14,030 nucleotides of DNA from an uncultured Phascolarctobacterium sp. (GCF_905212365.1 NZ_CAJMEH010000058.1:1-14030), one strand, 5' to 3'. Positions 1 to 7,706 are shown, counted from the first letter of the stretch. The notes: generated by a model from the sequence alone, not told the origin. Numbers and translations are program-made.

Positions 1-192
1 GGCCTGCCCTGCCAAATATTCCTCCCGCGGCTGGCAGCGCCAGGTACGCTGCAACAAATAATGCTTCCGGCAGGCAGCGCATAACAGTCCGGCATCAACC
101 GACTGTCTGCAAACGGTGCAGCGGCGTACAAATACCAGCTCCTTGAGCAGCCGCAGATAATATGCTGCTTCCAGCAGCCAATGCGGCTTCAT
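1..192 (-). CDS. comF: ComF family protein, N-terminal part (runs off window)
   Basis: Only the first 64 codons are present; the gene continues past base 1. The translation starts MKPHWLLEAAYYLRLLKELV and carries two CxxC pairs (CTVC and CAAC, about residues 25-44), the zinc ribbon that precedes the phosphoribosyltransferase domain in ComF/GntX proteins. ComF assists natural DNA uptake, at the cytoplasmic side of the transport machinery, in competent bacteria. The ATG lies inside the recD2 stop (ATGA, 189-192), so the gene is probably translationally coupled to recD2. The phosphoribosyltransferase domain lies outside the window, so the family call rests on the zinc ribbon and on the common recD2-comF neighbourhood. 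Confidence 0.75.
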   Translation of the reverse strand, partial: MKPHWLLEAAYYLRLLKELVFVRRCTVCRQSVDAGLLCAACRKHYLLQRTWRCQPREEYLAGQA

Positions 193-2357
193 CCAAATAC
201 CTCCTGATTTTCCTGCAAGCGTTCGGCCAGCAGGCTGTGGCGGCGTCTGGTCTTATCGTTTTCTACCGCCGTCAGCACGGCCCGCTTGCTGCCAACAATC
301 AGCACCTGCGCTTTTGCGCGGGTCACAGCCGTATACAGCAGATTGCGCTGCAGCATAATATAATGGCTGGGAACCATCAGCAAAATGACGCAGGGATATT
401 CGCTGCCCTGGGATTTATGCACGCTCATAGCGTAGGCCAGCTGCAACTCCTCGCACTCGCCCTGGGAATAGGTAACATAATCGCCCTCCGGTCTCTCCGG
501 AAAGCCTACGGTAACGCTCTTGCCCTCTATTTTCACAATGCGGCCGATATCGCCGTTAAAAACTTCCTTTTCATAATTATTGCGTATCTGCATCACCTTA
601 TCCCCCAGCCGCAGCACATTGCCGGGAATGCTTACCTCCGGCTTACGCTCGCTGGGAGGATTGATGTAATGCTGCAAAAGCTTATTCAAATTCTGCACGC
701 CGCAGGGACTTTTATGCATGGGCGACAGCACCTGCACCCGCCGCCAGTCCCCGTCCAGCGTCATCTGCGCATAGGTTTGCGCCACAAAGGAAGCGGCAGC
801 CTGCTCGTCGGCAAATTCCTTCAGGCCGAACTCGCTGCCGTCGCCGCCGGTAAACTCCGGCATTTGCCCATGATTGATTTTATGAGCGTTGCGCACGATG
901 GGGCTTACCTCCGCCTGACGGAAAACATTTTCCAAGCGCACCACCGGCATACGCCCCGACCGTATCATATCCTTGAGCACAGACCCCGCCCCCACCGACG
1001 GCAGCTGGTCCACGTCGCCCACAAAAATCAAACGGCAGCCGCCAGGCACAGCCTTTAATAAATGATAGGTCAAATTGATATCCAGCATGGAAGCCTCGTC
1101 AATGATGATGGCCTCCGCATCCAGCGGATCCTCGTCGTCCTTGCCGAAGCACAGGCCGTCGCCGGTAGGCTGGTATTCCAAAAGCCGGTGTACCGTCAGC
1201 GCCGGATGCCCCGCCGAATCCGCCAGCCTGCGCGCCGCGCGCCCCGTAGGCGCAGCCAGCAAAATACGGCAGCCCGCTTTTTCCAGTACATTCAAAATAC
1301 CTTTAACAACAGTGGTCTTGCCGGTGCCGGGTCCACCGGTCAAAACAAATACGCCGTGCTCCAGGCTGGTATAAATAGCCTGCCGCTGAGCCTCCGCCAG
1401 CTTAATGCCGGCCTCCCGCTCCCAGGCGGCAATAACCTCATCCGCATTGACGCGGGTAATGGGTTTGCCCTGATCGCGTAAAAACAATAAGCGACGGGCG
1501 GTCTGCACCTCGGCCCGGTATAAATATTCCGGATAAATAAAACGGGTGCCGCCCACTTCCTCCAGACGCAGCCTGTCCTTCTGCAAAAGCTCGTTAAAAA
1601 TACGCTGCACCGCCTCGCTGTCCACCGCCAGCGCCCGCGCCGTTTCCCGTACCAAAAGCTCCTCCGGCACGCAGGTGTGCCCCGCTCCGGCAGCCGCCGT
1701 CAACGCATAGCTGATGCCCGCCGTCAAACGCTCGCCGCAATCATGCGCCATTCCCATAGCCATGGCAATGCGGTCGGCAGTTTTAAAGCCAATGCCCGCC
1801 ACATCATCTGCCAAGCTGTAGGGGTTTTCCTGCAAGCGCGTCATGGCAGTATTGCCGTAAGCCGCCTGCAGCTTAGCCGCATAGCCGCTGCTGACGCCGT
1901 GGGTTTCCAAAAACAGCATCAAATCGCGCAAGCCGGAAAGCTCGCAGTAGGCTTCGCCAATCAAAGCAGCCTTTTTCGCGCTGATGCCCTTCACCCGCGC
2001 CAGCTGCTCCGGGTACTGCCCCAAAATTTCCAGCGTATCCGTGCCGAACATTTCTACAATGCGAGACGCCATCACCGCGCCCACTCCCGGCAAAGCGCCG
2101 GAAGCCAAAAAGCGCTCGATGCCCGCCGCCGACGTAGGCTGCACCACCGTCAGCGACGCCGCCTCAAACTGACGCCCAAAGCGCGCATGCTCCACCCAGC
2201 TGCCGTTTAACGAAACATTTTCGCCCATATAGGGCGCAGGCCCGCGGTAAACGGCCGTAAAGCGTCCCTGCGCTTTATTGACCACGCGCAATACGCTGTA
2301 CATATTATCTTCGCTTTGAAAAACTATATCGTCGACAACGCCTTCCAGCTGTTCCAT
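189..2357 (-). CDS. recD2: RecD2-family ATP-dependent DNA helicase
   Basis: A 722-aa superfamily 1B 5'-3' helicase of the RecD2 type (RecD not bound to RecBC), a normal length for the family. Its N-terminal region carries helix-hairpin-helix segments (about residues 79-135 and 180-200, with GALPGVGA and VAGIGFKTAD). The motor follows: Walker A GGPGTGKTT (341-349), Walker B DEAS (420-423), GDVDQLPSVG (447-456), VFRQ (478-481), and near the C-terminus SVHKSQGSEY and YTAVTRAK. All helicase motifs look intact, so it should be active. RecD2 proteins act in DNA repair and replication-fork maintenance. The ATG is at 2355-2357. It heads a minus-strand operon with comF (4-nt overlap) and is divergent from the speD-like gene. 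Confidence 0.95.
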   Translation of the reverse strand: MEQLEGVVDDIVFQSEDNMYSVLRVVNKAQGRFTAVYRGPAPYMGENVSLNGSWVEHARFGRQFEAASLTVVQPTSAAGIERFLASGALPGVGAVMASRIVEMFGTDTLEILGQYPEQLARVKGISAKKAALIGEAYCELSGLRDLMLFLETHGVSSGYAAKLQAAYGNTAMTRLQENPYSLADDVAGIGFKTADRIAMAMGMAHDCGERLTAGISYALTAAAGAGHTCVPEELLVRETARALAVDSEAVQRIFNELLQKDRLRLEEVGGTRFIYPEYLYRAEVQTARRLLFLRDQGKPITRVNADEVIAAWEREAGIKLAEAQRQAIYTSLEHGVFVLTGGPGTGKTTVVKGILNVLEKAGCRILLAAPTGRAARRLADSAGHPALTVHRLLEYQPTGDGLCFGKDDEDPLDAEAIIIDEASMLDINLTYHLLKAVPGGCRLIFVGDVDQLPSVGAGSVLKDMIRSGRMPVVRLENVFRQAEVSPIVRNAHKINHGQMPEFTGGDGSEFGLKEFADEQAAASFVAQTYAQMTLDGDWRRVQVLSPMHKSPCGVQNLNKLLQHYINPPSERKPEVSIPGNVLRLGDKVMQIRNNYEKEVFNGDIGRIVKIEGKSVTVGFPERPEGDYVTYSQGECEELQLAYAMSVHKSQGSEYPCVILLMVPSHYIMLQRNLLYTAVTRAKAQVLIVGSKRAVLTAVENDKTRRRHSLLAERLQENQEVFG

Positions 2358-2402
2358 ACTATGCCACCACCACTACTATTTTATGTAAAAACATTTGTTT
2401 TG

Positions 2403-2430
2403 ATTATACCTTTATATTATACCATGTCTG
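2403..2430 (-). promoter_or_regulatory. Putative promoter region for recD2-comF
   Basis: Read on the minus strand, two TATAAT boxes lie upstream of recD2, at 2416-2421 and 2403-2408. The first is preceded by TGG, giving an extended -10 (TGGTATAAT), but has no good -35. The second has a partial -35, CAGACA (2425-2430), with a 16-bp spacer. Either would leave a short leader before the ATG at 2357. Confidence 0.5.
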
Positions 2431-2473
2431 CCGCCGCTGCGCCATGTTTTTCGACGCCGCAAACGCATTTATC

Positions 2474-2502
2474 TTTACAAGCGGCAAGATTTTGGCTATA
2501 AT
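2474..2502 (+). promoter_or_regulatory. Sigma-70 promoter of the speD-like gene
   Basis: TTTACA (2474-2479) and a perfect TATAAT (2497-2502) are separated by 17 bp. Transcription would start near 2509, leaving a leader of about 78 nt. This leader contains a small inverted repeat, GCGCA/TGCGC (2531-2549). The ribosome binding site AGGGG (2575-2579) is 7 nt before the GTG start. Confidence 0.75.
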
Positions 2503-2586
2503 AAAATACAAATAAAAAAACTTCTGTAAGCGCATGTTGACCGTGCGCAAAGTAACAATGCTTTAATATTTTTTAGGGGTGTAATT

Positions 2587-3069
2587 GTGAGTCCAAAGAA
2601 TTTTATCGGTAAACTAATCGCTATAGATATGTATAATTGCGGTACGGAAGAAATTTCCGATCCCAAGCTGGCCGAAGAGTTGCTGCTCAAGGGATGTCAG
2701 AAATTTTCCCTGCAAAGCCAGCAAATCATCTGCTGCCAGGAGGAGGGTCAGAACGAATATTCCTTGTTTGCTCTTTGCCGTCAAGGTCACGTCACGCTGC
2801 ACGTTTATCCTGAATTCGGCTTTATGACTGCCGATATTTTCAGCTGCTTCACCAAAGCCGACCCTGCCGCCATGGCCCGTTACCTGCGCGAAGCCTTCGA
2901 CGCCGATAAATCCAAAATCACGCTGCTGGATCGCGGTGATTTTGGCAGCAAAAACGATATGAAGCCCACCCATCGCTCGAAAATCAAATTTATTCGCCGC
3001 ACGCAGAACGTAACGCAAAATGTCGGCGACAGATTGAAAAAAATGATGCTCAGGCCTCGCTCTCTGTAA
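2587..3069 (+). CDS. SpeD-like protein lacking the pyruvoyl-forming serine
   Basis: A 160-aa protein with the sequence pattern of class 1B S-adenosylmethionine decarboxylases (SpeD), which make the aminopropyl donor for spermidine. The core GHVTLHVYPEFGFMTADIFS (67-86) matches the SpeD core, usually ESHxxIHTxPExxxxxVDxFTC. In true SpeD the Glu-Ser bond is cut and the serine becomes the pyruvoyl cofactor. Here that position is Gly67, preceded by Gln66. His72 and Cys87 lie at +5 and +20, the same spacing as Ser63, His68 and Cys83 of the Thermotoga enzyme, so the alignment is firm. Without the serine, normal self-processing should not occur. The protein may be a pseudoenzyme, a regulator, or an enzyme of altered chemistry. 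The start is GTG with AGGGG 7 nt upstream. No spermidine synthase gene is adjacent; the gene appears monocistronic. Confidence 0.85.
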   Translation: MSPKNFIGKLIAIDMYNCGTEEISDPKLAEELLLKGCQKFSLQSQQIICCQEEGQNEYSLFALCRQGHVTLHVYPEFGFMTADIFSCFTKADPAAMARYLREAFDADKSKITLLDRGDFGSKNDMKPTHRSKIKFIRRTQNVTQNVGDRLKKMMLRPRSL

Positions 3070-3077
3070 AAACGCAC

Positions 3078-3107
3078 AAAAGCTGCCAGCAAAGTGGCAG
3101 CTTTTTT
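3078..3107 (+). terminator. Rho-independent terminator of the speD-like gene
   Basis: An 8-bp perfect stem AGCTGCCA/TGGCAGCT (3081-3088 and 3095-3102) with a 6-nt loop is flanked by AAA and followed by a run of T, starting 8 nt after the stop codon. Confidence 0.9.
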
Positions 3108-3145
3108 CTATAGCGCACTCACCCTGTATTACGGGAGGAAATTAT

Positions 3146-3841
3146 ATGAACTACCTTATGTGGGACGTCGACGGCACGCTGCTCTTAACCGGCGGCGCAG
3201 GCAAGGACGCGCTGATTAACGTCATTAAGGATTATTATTTTCTGGACGCCTTTGACTTTACTCAATCCCTAGCCGGACGTACCGATTCAGACATTGTCAA
3301 AAAGGTTGTAACACGCCTGCGCGGCCGCTGCAATACCGCCGAAGCGGCAGGCATTCTGATTCGCTATCACAGCGAGCTGACTAAGCAGCTGCCCCTGCAC
3401 CGGGGACGGGTGCTGAAAAACGTGGAGCGCACCCTCGCCTACTTCCAGCAGCCGGGCAGCAAATACCTGAACTGCCTGCTTACGGGCAACACCCGCACGG
3501 GCGCTCAGGAAAAGCTGGCCTATTACAAGCTGGACAAATATTTCTGCTTCAACCGCAGCGTTTTCGGTGAAATCAGCGAGGACCGGCAGGAGCTGGCGCG
3601 CATCGCCTTCTCCCGCTTGTATCTGGCCAATAACCAAAGCCTGTCGCCCAGGCAGCTCATTTTTATCGGCGATACGCCCAACGACGCGCTTTGCGCTCAG
3701 GCTATCGGCGCACGCTGCCTGATTATTCTGGACGGGTCCAGCTACCAAAGGCATGATTTCGACAGCTGCCGTCCCTGGCGCATTATCGACTGCCTGCCGG
3801 ACGACCCTGCGCAGCTGGAAGCAATGCTGGACGAAGAATAA
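3146..3841 (+). CDS. HAD-superfamily hydrolase, phosphoglycolate phosphatase-like
   Basis: A 231-aa haloacid dehalogenase-like phosphatase. Motif I is DVDGT (residues 7-11), with Asp7 the expected nucleophile and Asp9 the acid/base. Motif II is LLTGN (111-115, Thr113). A conserved lysine is likely Lys123. Motif IV is GDTPND (175-180), which binds Mg2+. The region between motifs I and II fits an alpha-helical cap, as in phosphoglycolate phosphatases and beta-phosphoglucomutases. These enzymes remove phosphate from small metabolites in the cytoplasm; the substrate cannot be read from the sequence. The ATG has GGGAGG about 7 nt upstream. It begins just after the speD-like terminator and is followed 33 nt later by the pentapeptide-repeat gene, probably in one transcript. 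No clear promoter is visible in the short gap upstream. Confidence 0.9.
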   Translation: MNYLMWDVDGTLLLTGGAGKDALINVIKDYYFLDAFDFTQSLAGRTDSDIVKKVVTRLRGRCNTAEAAGILIRYHSELTKQLPLHRGRVLKNVERTLAYFQQPGSKYLNCLLTGNTRTGAQEKLAYYKLDKYFCFNRSVFGEISEDRQELARIAFSRLYLANNQSLSPRQLIFIGDTPNDALCAQAIGARCLIILDGSSYQRHDFDSCRPWRIIDCLPDDPAQLEAMLDEE

Positions 3842-3874
3842 GCACATCAAGCGAACAGCTTTAAGGAGAAAAGC

Positions 3875-4627
3875 ATGTCTATCAACAAACTTCTTATTTA
3901 TACCACTGCCCTGCTGGCCTGCCTGCCGCTTACAGCCCAGGCTTACAGCAACAGTGATTTGGCAGCCGTACAAAACGGCGCCAATTGCGTCGGCGGCGAC
4001 CTGTCCGGCGCAGATCTTTCCGATATGGATCTGTCAGGCCGCGATTTTACCGGCACAGACTTCACCGAGGCGCGGCTGGAAAGCAGCAAGCTGGACAAAG
4101 CCAAGCTGCATAACGCCTGCTTCCGCAAGGCCATCCTGCATCGCGGCAGCCTGCGGGGAGCGTCGCTGGACGGCGGCGATTTCAGCTATGTCACGGCTAC
4201 GGACGCCGATTTCACCAACGCCAGCCTGCAAAGCGTGCAAATGTATCGCAGCCAGTTGCAGGGAGCACATCTGCTCAATGCCCAGCTGCAGCGCGCCCAA
4301 ATTCAGGAGGCTGTGCTGGACGGCATCACAGCGGATTACGCCGATTTCAGCTACGCCAGCCTGCCCTATTCCTGGCTGCGGCAGGCCAGCTTGAAAAACG
4401 CTGTCTTTTACGGAGCCAATATGTACAGCACCCATCTGCAGCAGGCAGACCTGACAGCCGCCGACCTGCGCAGCAGCAAGCTGGGTCACAGCGATATGCA
4501 GCACAGCAAGCTGAGTAAGGCTTTGCTGGATCGCGCCGTACTGGAAAACGCCGACCTGCGGGGAGCGGATTTGGCGTATACGCAATTCGGCAGCGCCTTT
4601 AAGGACAACGCCAAAATGGATAAATAA
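3875..4627 (+). CDS. Exported pentapeptide-repeat protein
   Basis: A 250-aa protein with an N-terminal export signal (Lys5, hydrophobic core 6-20) and then almost uninterrupted pentapeptide repeats of the A(D/N)LxX type from about residue 38 to 240, for example LSGADLSDMDLSGRDFTGTD. Such repeats fold as a right-handed quadrilateral beta-helix. Signal peptidase I could cut after AQA (21-23); a lipobox-like LLAC at 13-16 makes a lipoprotein an alternative. Most characterised pentapeptide proteins are cytoplasmic (for example Qnr/MfpA gyrase protectors), so an exported one should do something else; its function is unknown. The ribosome binding site AAGGAGA lies 5 nt before the ATG. Likely co-transcribed with the HAD gene and closed by the terminator at 4637-4675. 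Confidence 0.9.
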   Translation: MSINKLLIYTTALLACLPLTAQAYSNSDLAAVQNGANCVGGDLSGADLSDMDLSGRDFTGTDFTEARLESSKLDKAKLHNACFRKAILHRGSLRGASLDGGDFSYVTATDADFTNASLQSVQMYRSQLQGAHLLNAQLQRAQIQEAVLDGITADYADFSYASLPYSWLRQASLKNAVFYGANMYSTHLQQADLTAADLRSSKLGHSDMQHSKLSKALLDRAVLENADLRGADLAYTQFGSAFKDNAKMDK

Positions 4628-4636
4628 AGAACTACG

Positions 4637-4675
4637 CAAAAGGGAGACCTCCTGCTTAAGGAGATCTCCCTTTTT
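4637..4675. terminator. Strong bidirectional terminator
   Basis: GGGAGA (4642-4647) pairs with TCTCCC (4665-4670), then after one mismatch CTCCT (4649-4653) pairs with AGGAG (4659-4663) around a 5-nt loop. A runs on the left and T runs on the right allow it to end the pentapeptide gene on the plus strand and the island operon (originally iadA) on the minus strand. Confidence 0.9.
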
Positions 4676-4688
4676 ACGTCTATACGTT

Positions 4689-4757
4689 TATTCAAAACGC
4701 CCCTTCAAAATGATTTCTTTGTTTAAAATAGCAGTCTGTCCTTTAGCAAAAAGGCTG
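4689..4757. repeat. Left copy of 69-bp direct repeat: displaced 3' end of iadA (att-like)
   Basis: This stretch matches 10878-10946 at 68 of 69 bases; the one difference is T4722 versus C10911. Read on the minus strand it encodes the last 22 codons of an isoaspartyl dipeptidase (SLFAKGQTAILNKEIILKG, then RFE and TAA, whose first two bases read on the minus strand lie in the repeat). It sits against the old terminator and has no upstream part of the gene. This is the arrangement left when an element integrates at the 3' end of a gene and supplies a replacement end. Confidence 0.85.
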
Positions 4758-4759
4758 CT

Positions 4760-5188
4760 TTACCACTTTTTTACATTATGCCCACCAAATATATTTGCAT
4801 GGCTTTCTCCTACTTTTACTCCGTTTTCAAAACGGTCATGCCCACCAAATATATTAGCATGGGTTTCAGCTACTTTCATCCCATTTTGGTAAATATCCTG
4901 TCCGCCAAAAATATTTTCATGCGTTTCTTGTACTAAATTACCCATAGTGTCATGCAAATTTTGTCCGCCAAATATATTTTCTTGTGTATGCCCTAACATA
5001 TTACCGCTATTGTCAGTAATATTGACTCCACCGAATACGTTCTCATGTGTATGCCCTAGCATATTACCATTATGATCAAGAATATCTAAACCACCGAATG
5101 CATTGCTATGATTAGAATAAGCATCTTGGCCCCCAAAACCATTATCCATACCATCATCAAAGCCATAATCTATATCATCGAAATCCAT
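4760..5188 (-). CDS. Small acidic protein of ~21-residue FGG repeats, function unknown
   Basis: A 142-aa protein with an acidic, glycine-rich start (MDFDDIDYGFDDGMDNGFGG) and then five tandem units of 20-21 residues, each ending in N(A/V/I)FGG: for example GNMLGHTHENVFGG, GNMLGHTQENIFGG, ETHENIFGG, ETHANIFGG, ESHANIFGG. The regular G-N-G turn and alternating pattern suggest a repetitive all-beta fold; this is inference. There is no signal peptide or membrane segment. The underlying DNA also repeats with a 60-63 bp period. It is the last gene of the island operon, 46 nt after the 436-aa gene, with a strong AAAGGAG site 8 nt before its ATG. The stop lies only 3 nt from the 69-bp repeat. I do not recognise the family. 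Confidence 0.85.
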   Translation of the reverse strand: MDFDDIDYGFDDGMDNGFGGQDAYSNHSNAFGGLDILDHNGNMLGHTHENVFGGVNITDNSGNMLGHTQENIFGGQNLHDTMGNLVQETHENIFGGQDIYQNGMKVAETHANIFGGHDRFENGVKVGESHANIFGGHNVKKW

Positions 5189-5234
5189 TTTTATCGCTCC
5201 TTTCTATCAACAAAAATTATATATTTACCAAACT

Positions 5235-6545
5235 CTACTTTTTAAAATACTCGCTCCATGGATATAATTCCATATTGTTATTTTTTATAGTTTCTACAAC
5301 ATTGTTGAGTGCTGGATATAGATAGTTCATTGCTAAATCCTCTTGCATAATACTGTCTATATCATTGCAAGCAGTAACAAAATCTTGAATTAAATTATGC
5401 CCTTCATTAAATAATGAAATATGTAAATCCCATAATTTAATTCTTAATTCTTGTAATTTAGAATCTGCTTCAAAATAATTATAACCTTCTCTTATGCCGT
5501 TTAGCACAGCTATTGGCCCTGACACTATAGCTAAACCTAGACTAAGGGCACCTTTCTTTAATATTTCCTCACCGCTAGTCTTTTTACTTAACTCCATAAC
5601 ATTATCTGCTAAACGTATGCACTCATCTCCCTTTCTAACTAATAATCCCAATTTACTGTATATAAATCTTATCTTCTCTAAAAATTTATCTTCTATTATT
5701 TTTCTAAATTTATTTTTCTGCTCAGTAGTAGGATACATATTGTTTAAAGAATCTAATTTATGTATTTTTATAGCATTATTCAGGAAAACAGTGTATGCTT
5801 CATCTATCCAGCTGGAATATTTAGCTGCATACATACTAATATCAGCTTGGGTTCTTTCTAAATCCATTAAATCTACATATTGATGAACCATATATTCTGT
5901 CTCAATATGTCCACCGTATTTATTTTCTATATTTTTTATCCTATTTTCTATAATTTTTTTCGCATTAGAGGTACTTACATTATTTAATCTATCATGTAAT
6001 TTATTATATCTATCAATGTCATTCACCCAATCATAGAAGAATTTTTGACTTTCATACCATCTTTTTCCAATAACATTATAGAAATACATAATAGATGTTA
6101 AATGCCCTATTACAGTAACGTAATCTGAAAGCTGTTGAGCATCACCTTGATTATTTACTAAAGAAATCAAAGTATTTTCAAACCCCTGATCTTCAATGCT
6201 TTTAGCTCGTTGCATCCAGTTAGCTCTTATGCCTAAGTAATGATCCAAACGATACGTTTTATCTGAATAATTTTCTGCGACAAAATTTTCTAAATATACC
6301 GCCTTAACAAAATCAGTTTCACTATAAATATATTTATAATAAAGTCTTTCATATTCATTCTGGCTGCCATCAAATATCTTTATTTCTGAAGGCAAATTAT
6401 CAAATTCCTTACATTCAATTTTATTATCTACAATCTGCTCTGTATTTATCTCTACAGTCCTCTGTAGAACAGATAAATCAAAGCCACAGTTAAAACAAAA
6501 TTTAAAATTATCATTAACATTGACGCCGCATTTAGGGCAAAACAT
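5235..6545 (-). CDS. Zinc-ribbon helical protein, function unknown
   Basis: A 436-aa protein. Residues 3-20 form an N-terminal zinc ribbon (Cys3, Cys6, Cys17, Cys20 in CPKC and CFNC). The rest is predicted by eye to be mostly alpha-helical, with charged amphipathic stretches (about 60-330) and one hydrophobic glycine-containing segment at 332-349 (GALSLGLAIVSGPIAVLN) that could insert in or lie on a membrane. No catalytic motif is recognised. The ATG is preceded by GAGAGGAG. It lies 33 nt after the tail-anchored gene and 46 nt before the FGG-repeat gene in the island operon. It may act as an effector or scaffold with the other zinc-ribbon protein of the operon, but this is only context. Confidence 0.85.
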   Translation of the reverse strand: MFCPKCGVNVNDNFKFCFNCGFDLSVLQRTVEINTEQIVDNKIECKEFDNLPSEIKIFDGSQNEYERLYYKYIYSETDFVKAVYLENFVAENYSDKTYRLDHYLGIRANWMQRAKSIEDQGFENTLISLVNNQGDAQQLSDYVTVIGHLTSIMYFYNVIGKRWYESQKFFYDWVNDIDRYNKLHDRLNNVSTSNAKKIIENRIKNIENKYGGHIETEYMVHQYVDLMDLERTQADISMYAAKYSSWIDEAYTVFLNNAIKIHKLDSLNNMYPTTEQKNKFRKIIEDKFLEKIRFIYSKLGLLVRKGDECIRLADNVMELSKKTSGEEILKKGALSLGLAIVSGPIAVLNGIREGYNYFEADSKLQELRIKLWDLHISLFNEGHNLIQDFVTACNDIDSIMQEDLAMNYLYPALNNVVETIKNNNMELYPWSEYFKK

Positions 6546-6578
6546 AATAAATACTCCTCTCTATAAATTGAATTTTTG

Positions 6579-7124
6579 TCATTTACCTACATATTTACCA
6601 TACAGCATATACCCAACATATCCAAGTATAGCTAAAATCGTAAGCCCTGATAAAACTTTCGGATTACATATTTTATCTGTAACTAAACGAACATCTTCAT
6701 CTACAATAAGATATCTTACATCATCCTTTTTATTCAAATAACGAAATGATTGCACCTTATCCTTAGAAGAATATTTACCAAAAATATTAACTCTTACTGA
6801 ATAATTATCCTGTGTAAAGATATTCTGCACAAGCACCAATAGCTTTTCGTTAAAATCATCTAAAAAATTACTACTATGCAATCGTTTTTGATTAGCAAAA
6901 AATTTTATTTCTATATCAGCCAGTCCATATATCAATCCAACTTCTATAAAAGGATATTCTTGTTCAATGCGCTTGACCAATTCTTTTATAGATTTTACTT
7001 TAGTACTATCCAAAACAGAAGCAGCATTATTAATTGGTGCCGTAATAAGAACATTGCCTGACAAAGTTAATAGGTTGTCTCCTAAGCTATTCTGTAGTAT
7101 AGATATAAATTTATTCATGCTCAT
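6579..7124 (-). CDS. Putative tail-anchored membrane protein, function unknown
   Basis: A 181-aa protein with a soluble N-terminal region and a single hydrophobic segment near the C-terminus (about 157-175, VLSGLTILAILGYVGYMLYG), followed by a short basic tail (KYVGK). This fits a tail-anchored protein with most of its mass in the cytoplasm. No known domain is recognised. The ATG overlaps the stop of the upstream zinc-ribbon gene by 4 nt (7121-7124), so the two are probably translationally coupled and made in similar amounts. A GGAGAAG-like ribosome site lies inside the end of the upstream gene. Confidence 0.85.
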   Translation of the reverse strand: MSMNKFISILQNSLGDNLLTLSGNVLITAPINNAASVLDSTKVKSIKELVKRIEQEYPFIEVGLIYGLADIEIKFFANQKRLHSSNFLDDFNEKLLVLVQNIFTQDNYSVRVNIFGKYSSKDKVQSFRYLNKKDDVRYLIVDEDVRLVTDKICNPKVLSGLTILAILGYVGYMLYGKYVGK

Positions 7125-7672
7125 ACAGCTTCTCCATCATTTTGTTGTTTTTCCTCTGCCTGTGCTATATCGCTCCTGCAATACTTACATTTAACAGCAT
7201 CAGAACGAATCAATTCTTTACAAAACGGGCATTCAACCATTTTTACTTCTTTTAATTCTACGCCACAATAACGGCATTTTACCGCTCCTCTTTTAATAGT
7301 TTCACCACAAGAAGGGCACTGCTTTGTTCCAGAATCATTTAATAAGGTTACATGTGAATCAGATGTAGTATTAAGCTGCTTAGATGGCTCTACAACATTT
7401 TCTAATACCTCTACCCTTTTTTCTACACGATTAATCTTATCATTAAATTCTCTTTCGGTAACAGACACTCGCTCTTTAACCTGCTGTGTCTCCATTTGCG
7501 TCTTAACTACAGCATCATCCTGTTTCTTATCCTTCATCATAGCCAAAGCAATTCCAGTTAAAAGTGGACTGATAACCAAAGACAGTAATCCCCATAATAC
7601 AGGGCTCCGTCCTCTTTGATCTGCCCAATAACCAACAGCTCCACAAAACATTAACCAAATAATAACTTCCAA
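7121..7672 (-). CDS. Membrane-anchored double zinc-ribbon protein
   Basis: A 183-aa protein. Two short hydrophobic segments (about 2-17 and 25-45) are followed by a heptad-like charged coiled coil (about 55-97) and two zinc ribbons: Cys119/122/133/136 (CPSC, CRYC) and Cys148/151/162/165 (CPFC, CKYC). The expected topology is a membrane hairpin with the ribbons in the cytoplasm. Proteins with this layout are common in Firmicutes but poorly characterised. The start is TTG at 7670-7672, supported by a near-perfect AAGGAGGT 9 nt upstream. It lies 34 nt after the 689-aa gene and overlaps the next gene by 4 nt. Confidence 0.85.
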   Translation of the reverse strand: MEVIIWLMFCGAVGYWADQRGRSPVLWGLLSLVISPLLTGIALAMMKDKKQDDAVVKTQMETQQVKERVSVTEREFNDKINRVEKRVEVLENVVEPSKQLNTTSDSHVTLLNDSGTKQCPSCGETIKRGAVKCRYCGVELKEVKMVECPFCKELIRSDAVKCKYCRSDIAQAEEKQQNDGEAV

Positions 7673-7706
7673 TTACGCCAACCTCCTTAAATTTTTTATA
7701 GTACCA

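Noticed and set aside
162..2210. Plus-strand open frames opposite recD2
   Set aside because: They are antisense to a gene with every helicase motif, have no ribosome sites of note, and are shadows caused by its codon composition.
2509..2586. Riboswitch in the leader of the speD-like gene
   Set aside because: The 78-nt leader has only one small hairpin (GCGCA/TGCGC) and lacks the core of any SAM or preQ1 class I can recall.
3287..4639. Other-frame open frames across the HAD and pentapeptide genes
   Set aside because: The regular repeats of the pentapeptide gene give long open frames on both strands; only the frame with the export signal and AxLxX pattern makes sense.
4710..4892. Plus-strand open frame spanning the left repeat, similar at its start to one at 10899
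   Set aside because: The similarity comes only from the 69-bp repeat read antisense to iadA. There is no ribosome site and no recognisable protein.
4780..5110. Regularly spaced repeats resembling a CRISPR array or minisatellite
   Set aside because: The period (60-63 bp) is a whole number of codons, the copies diverge at synonymous and conservative positions, and they lie in one open frame with a strong ribosome site. They are coding repeats of the FGG protein.
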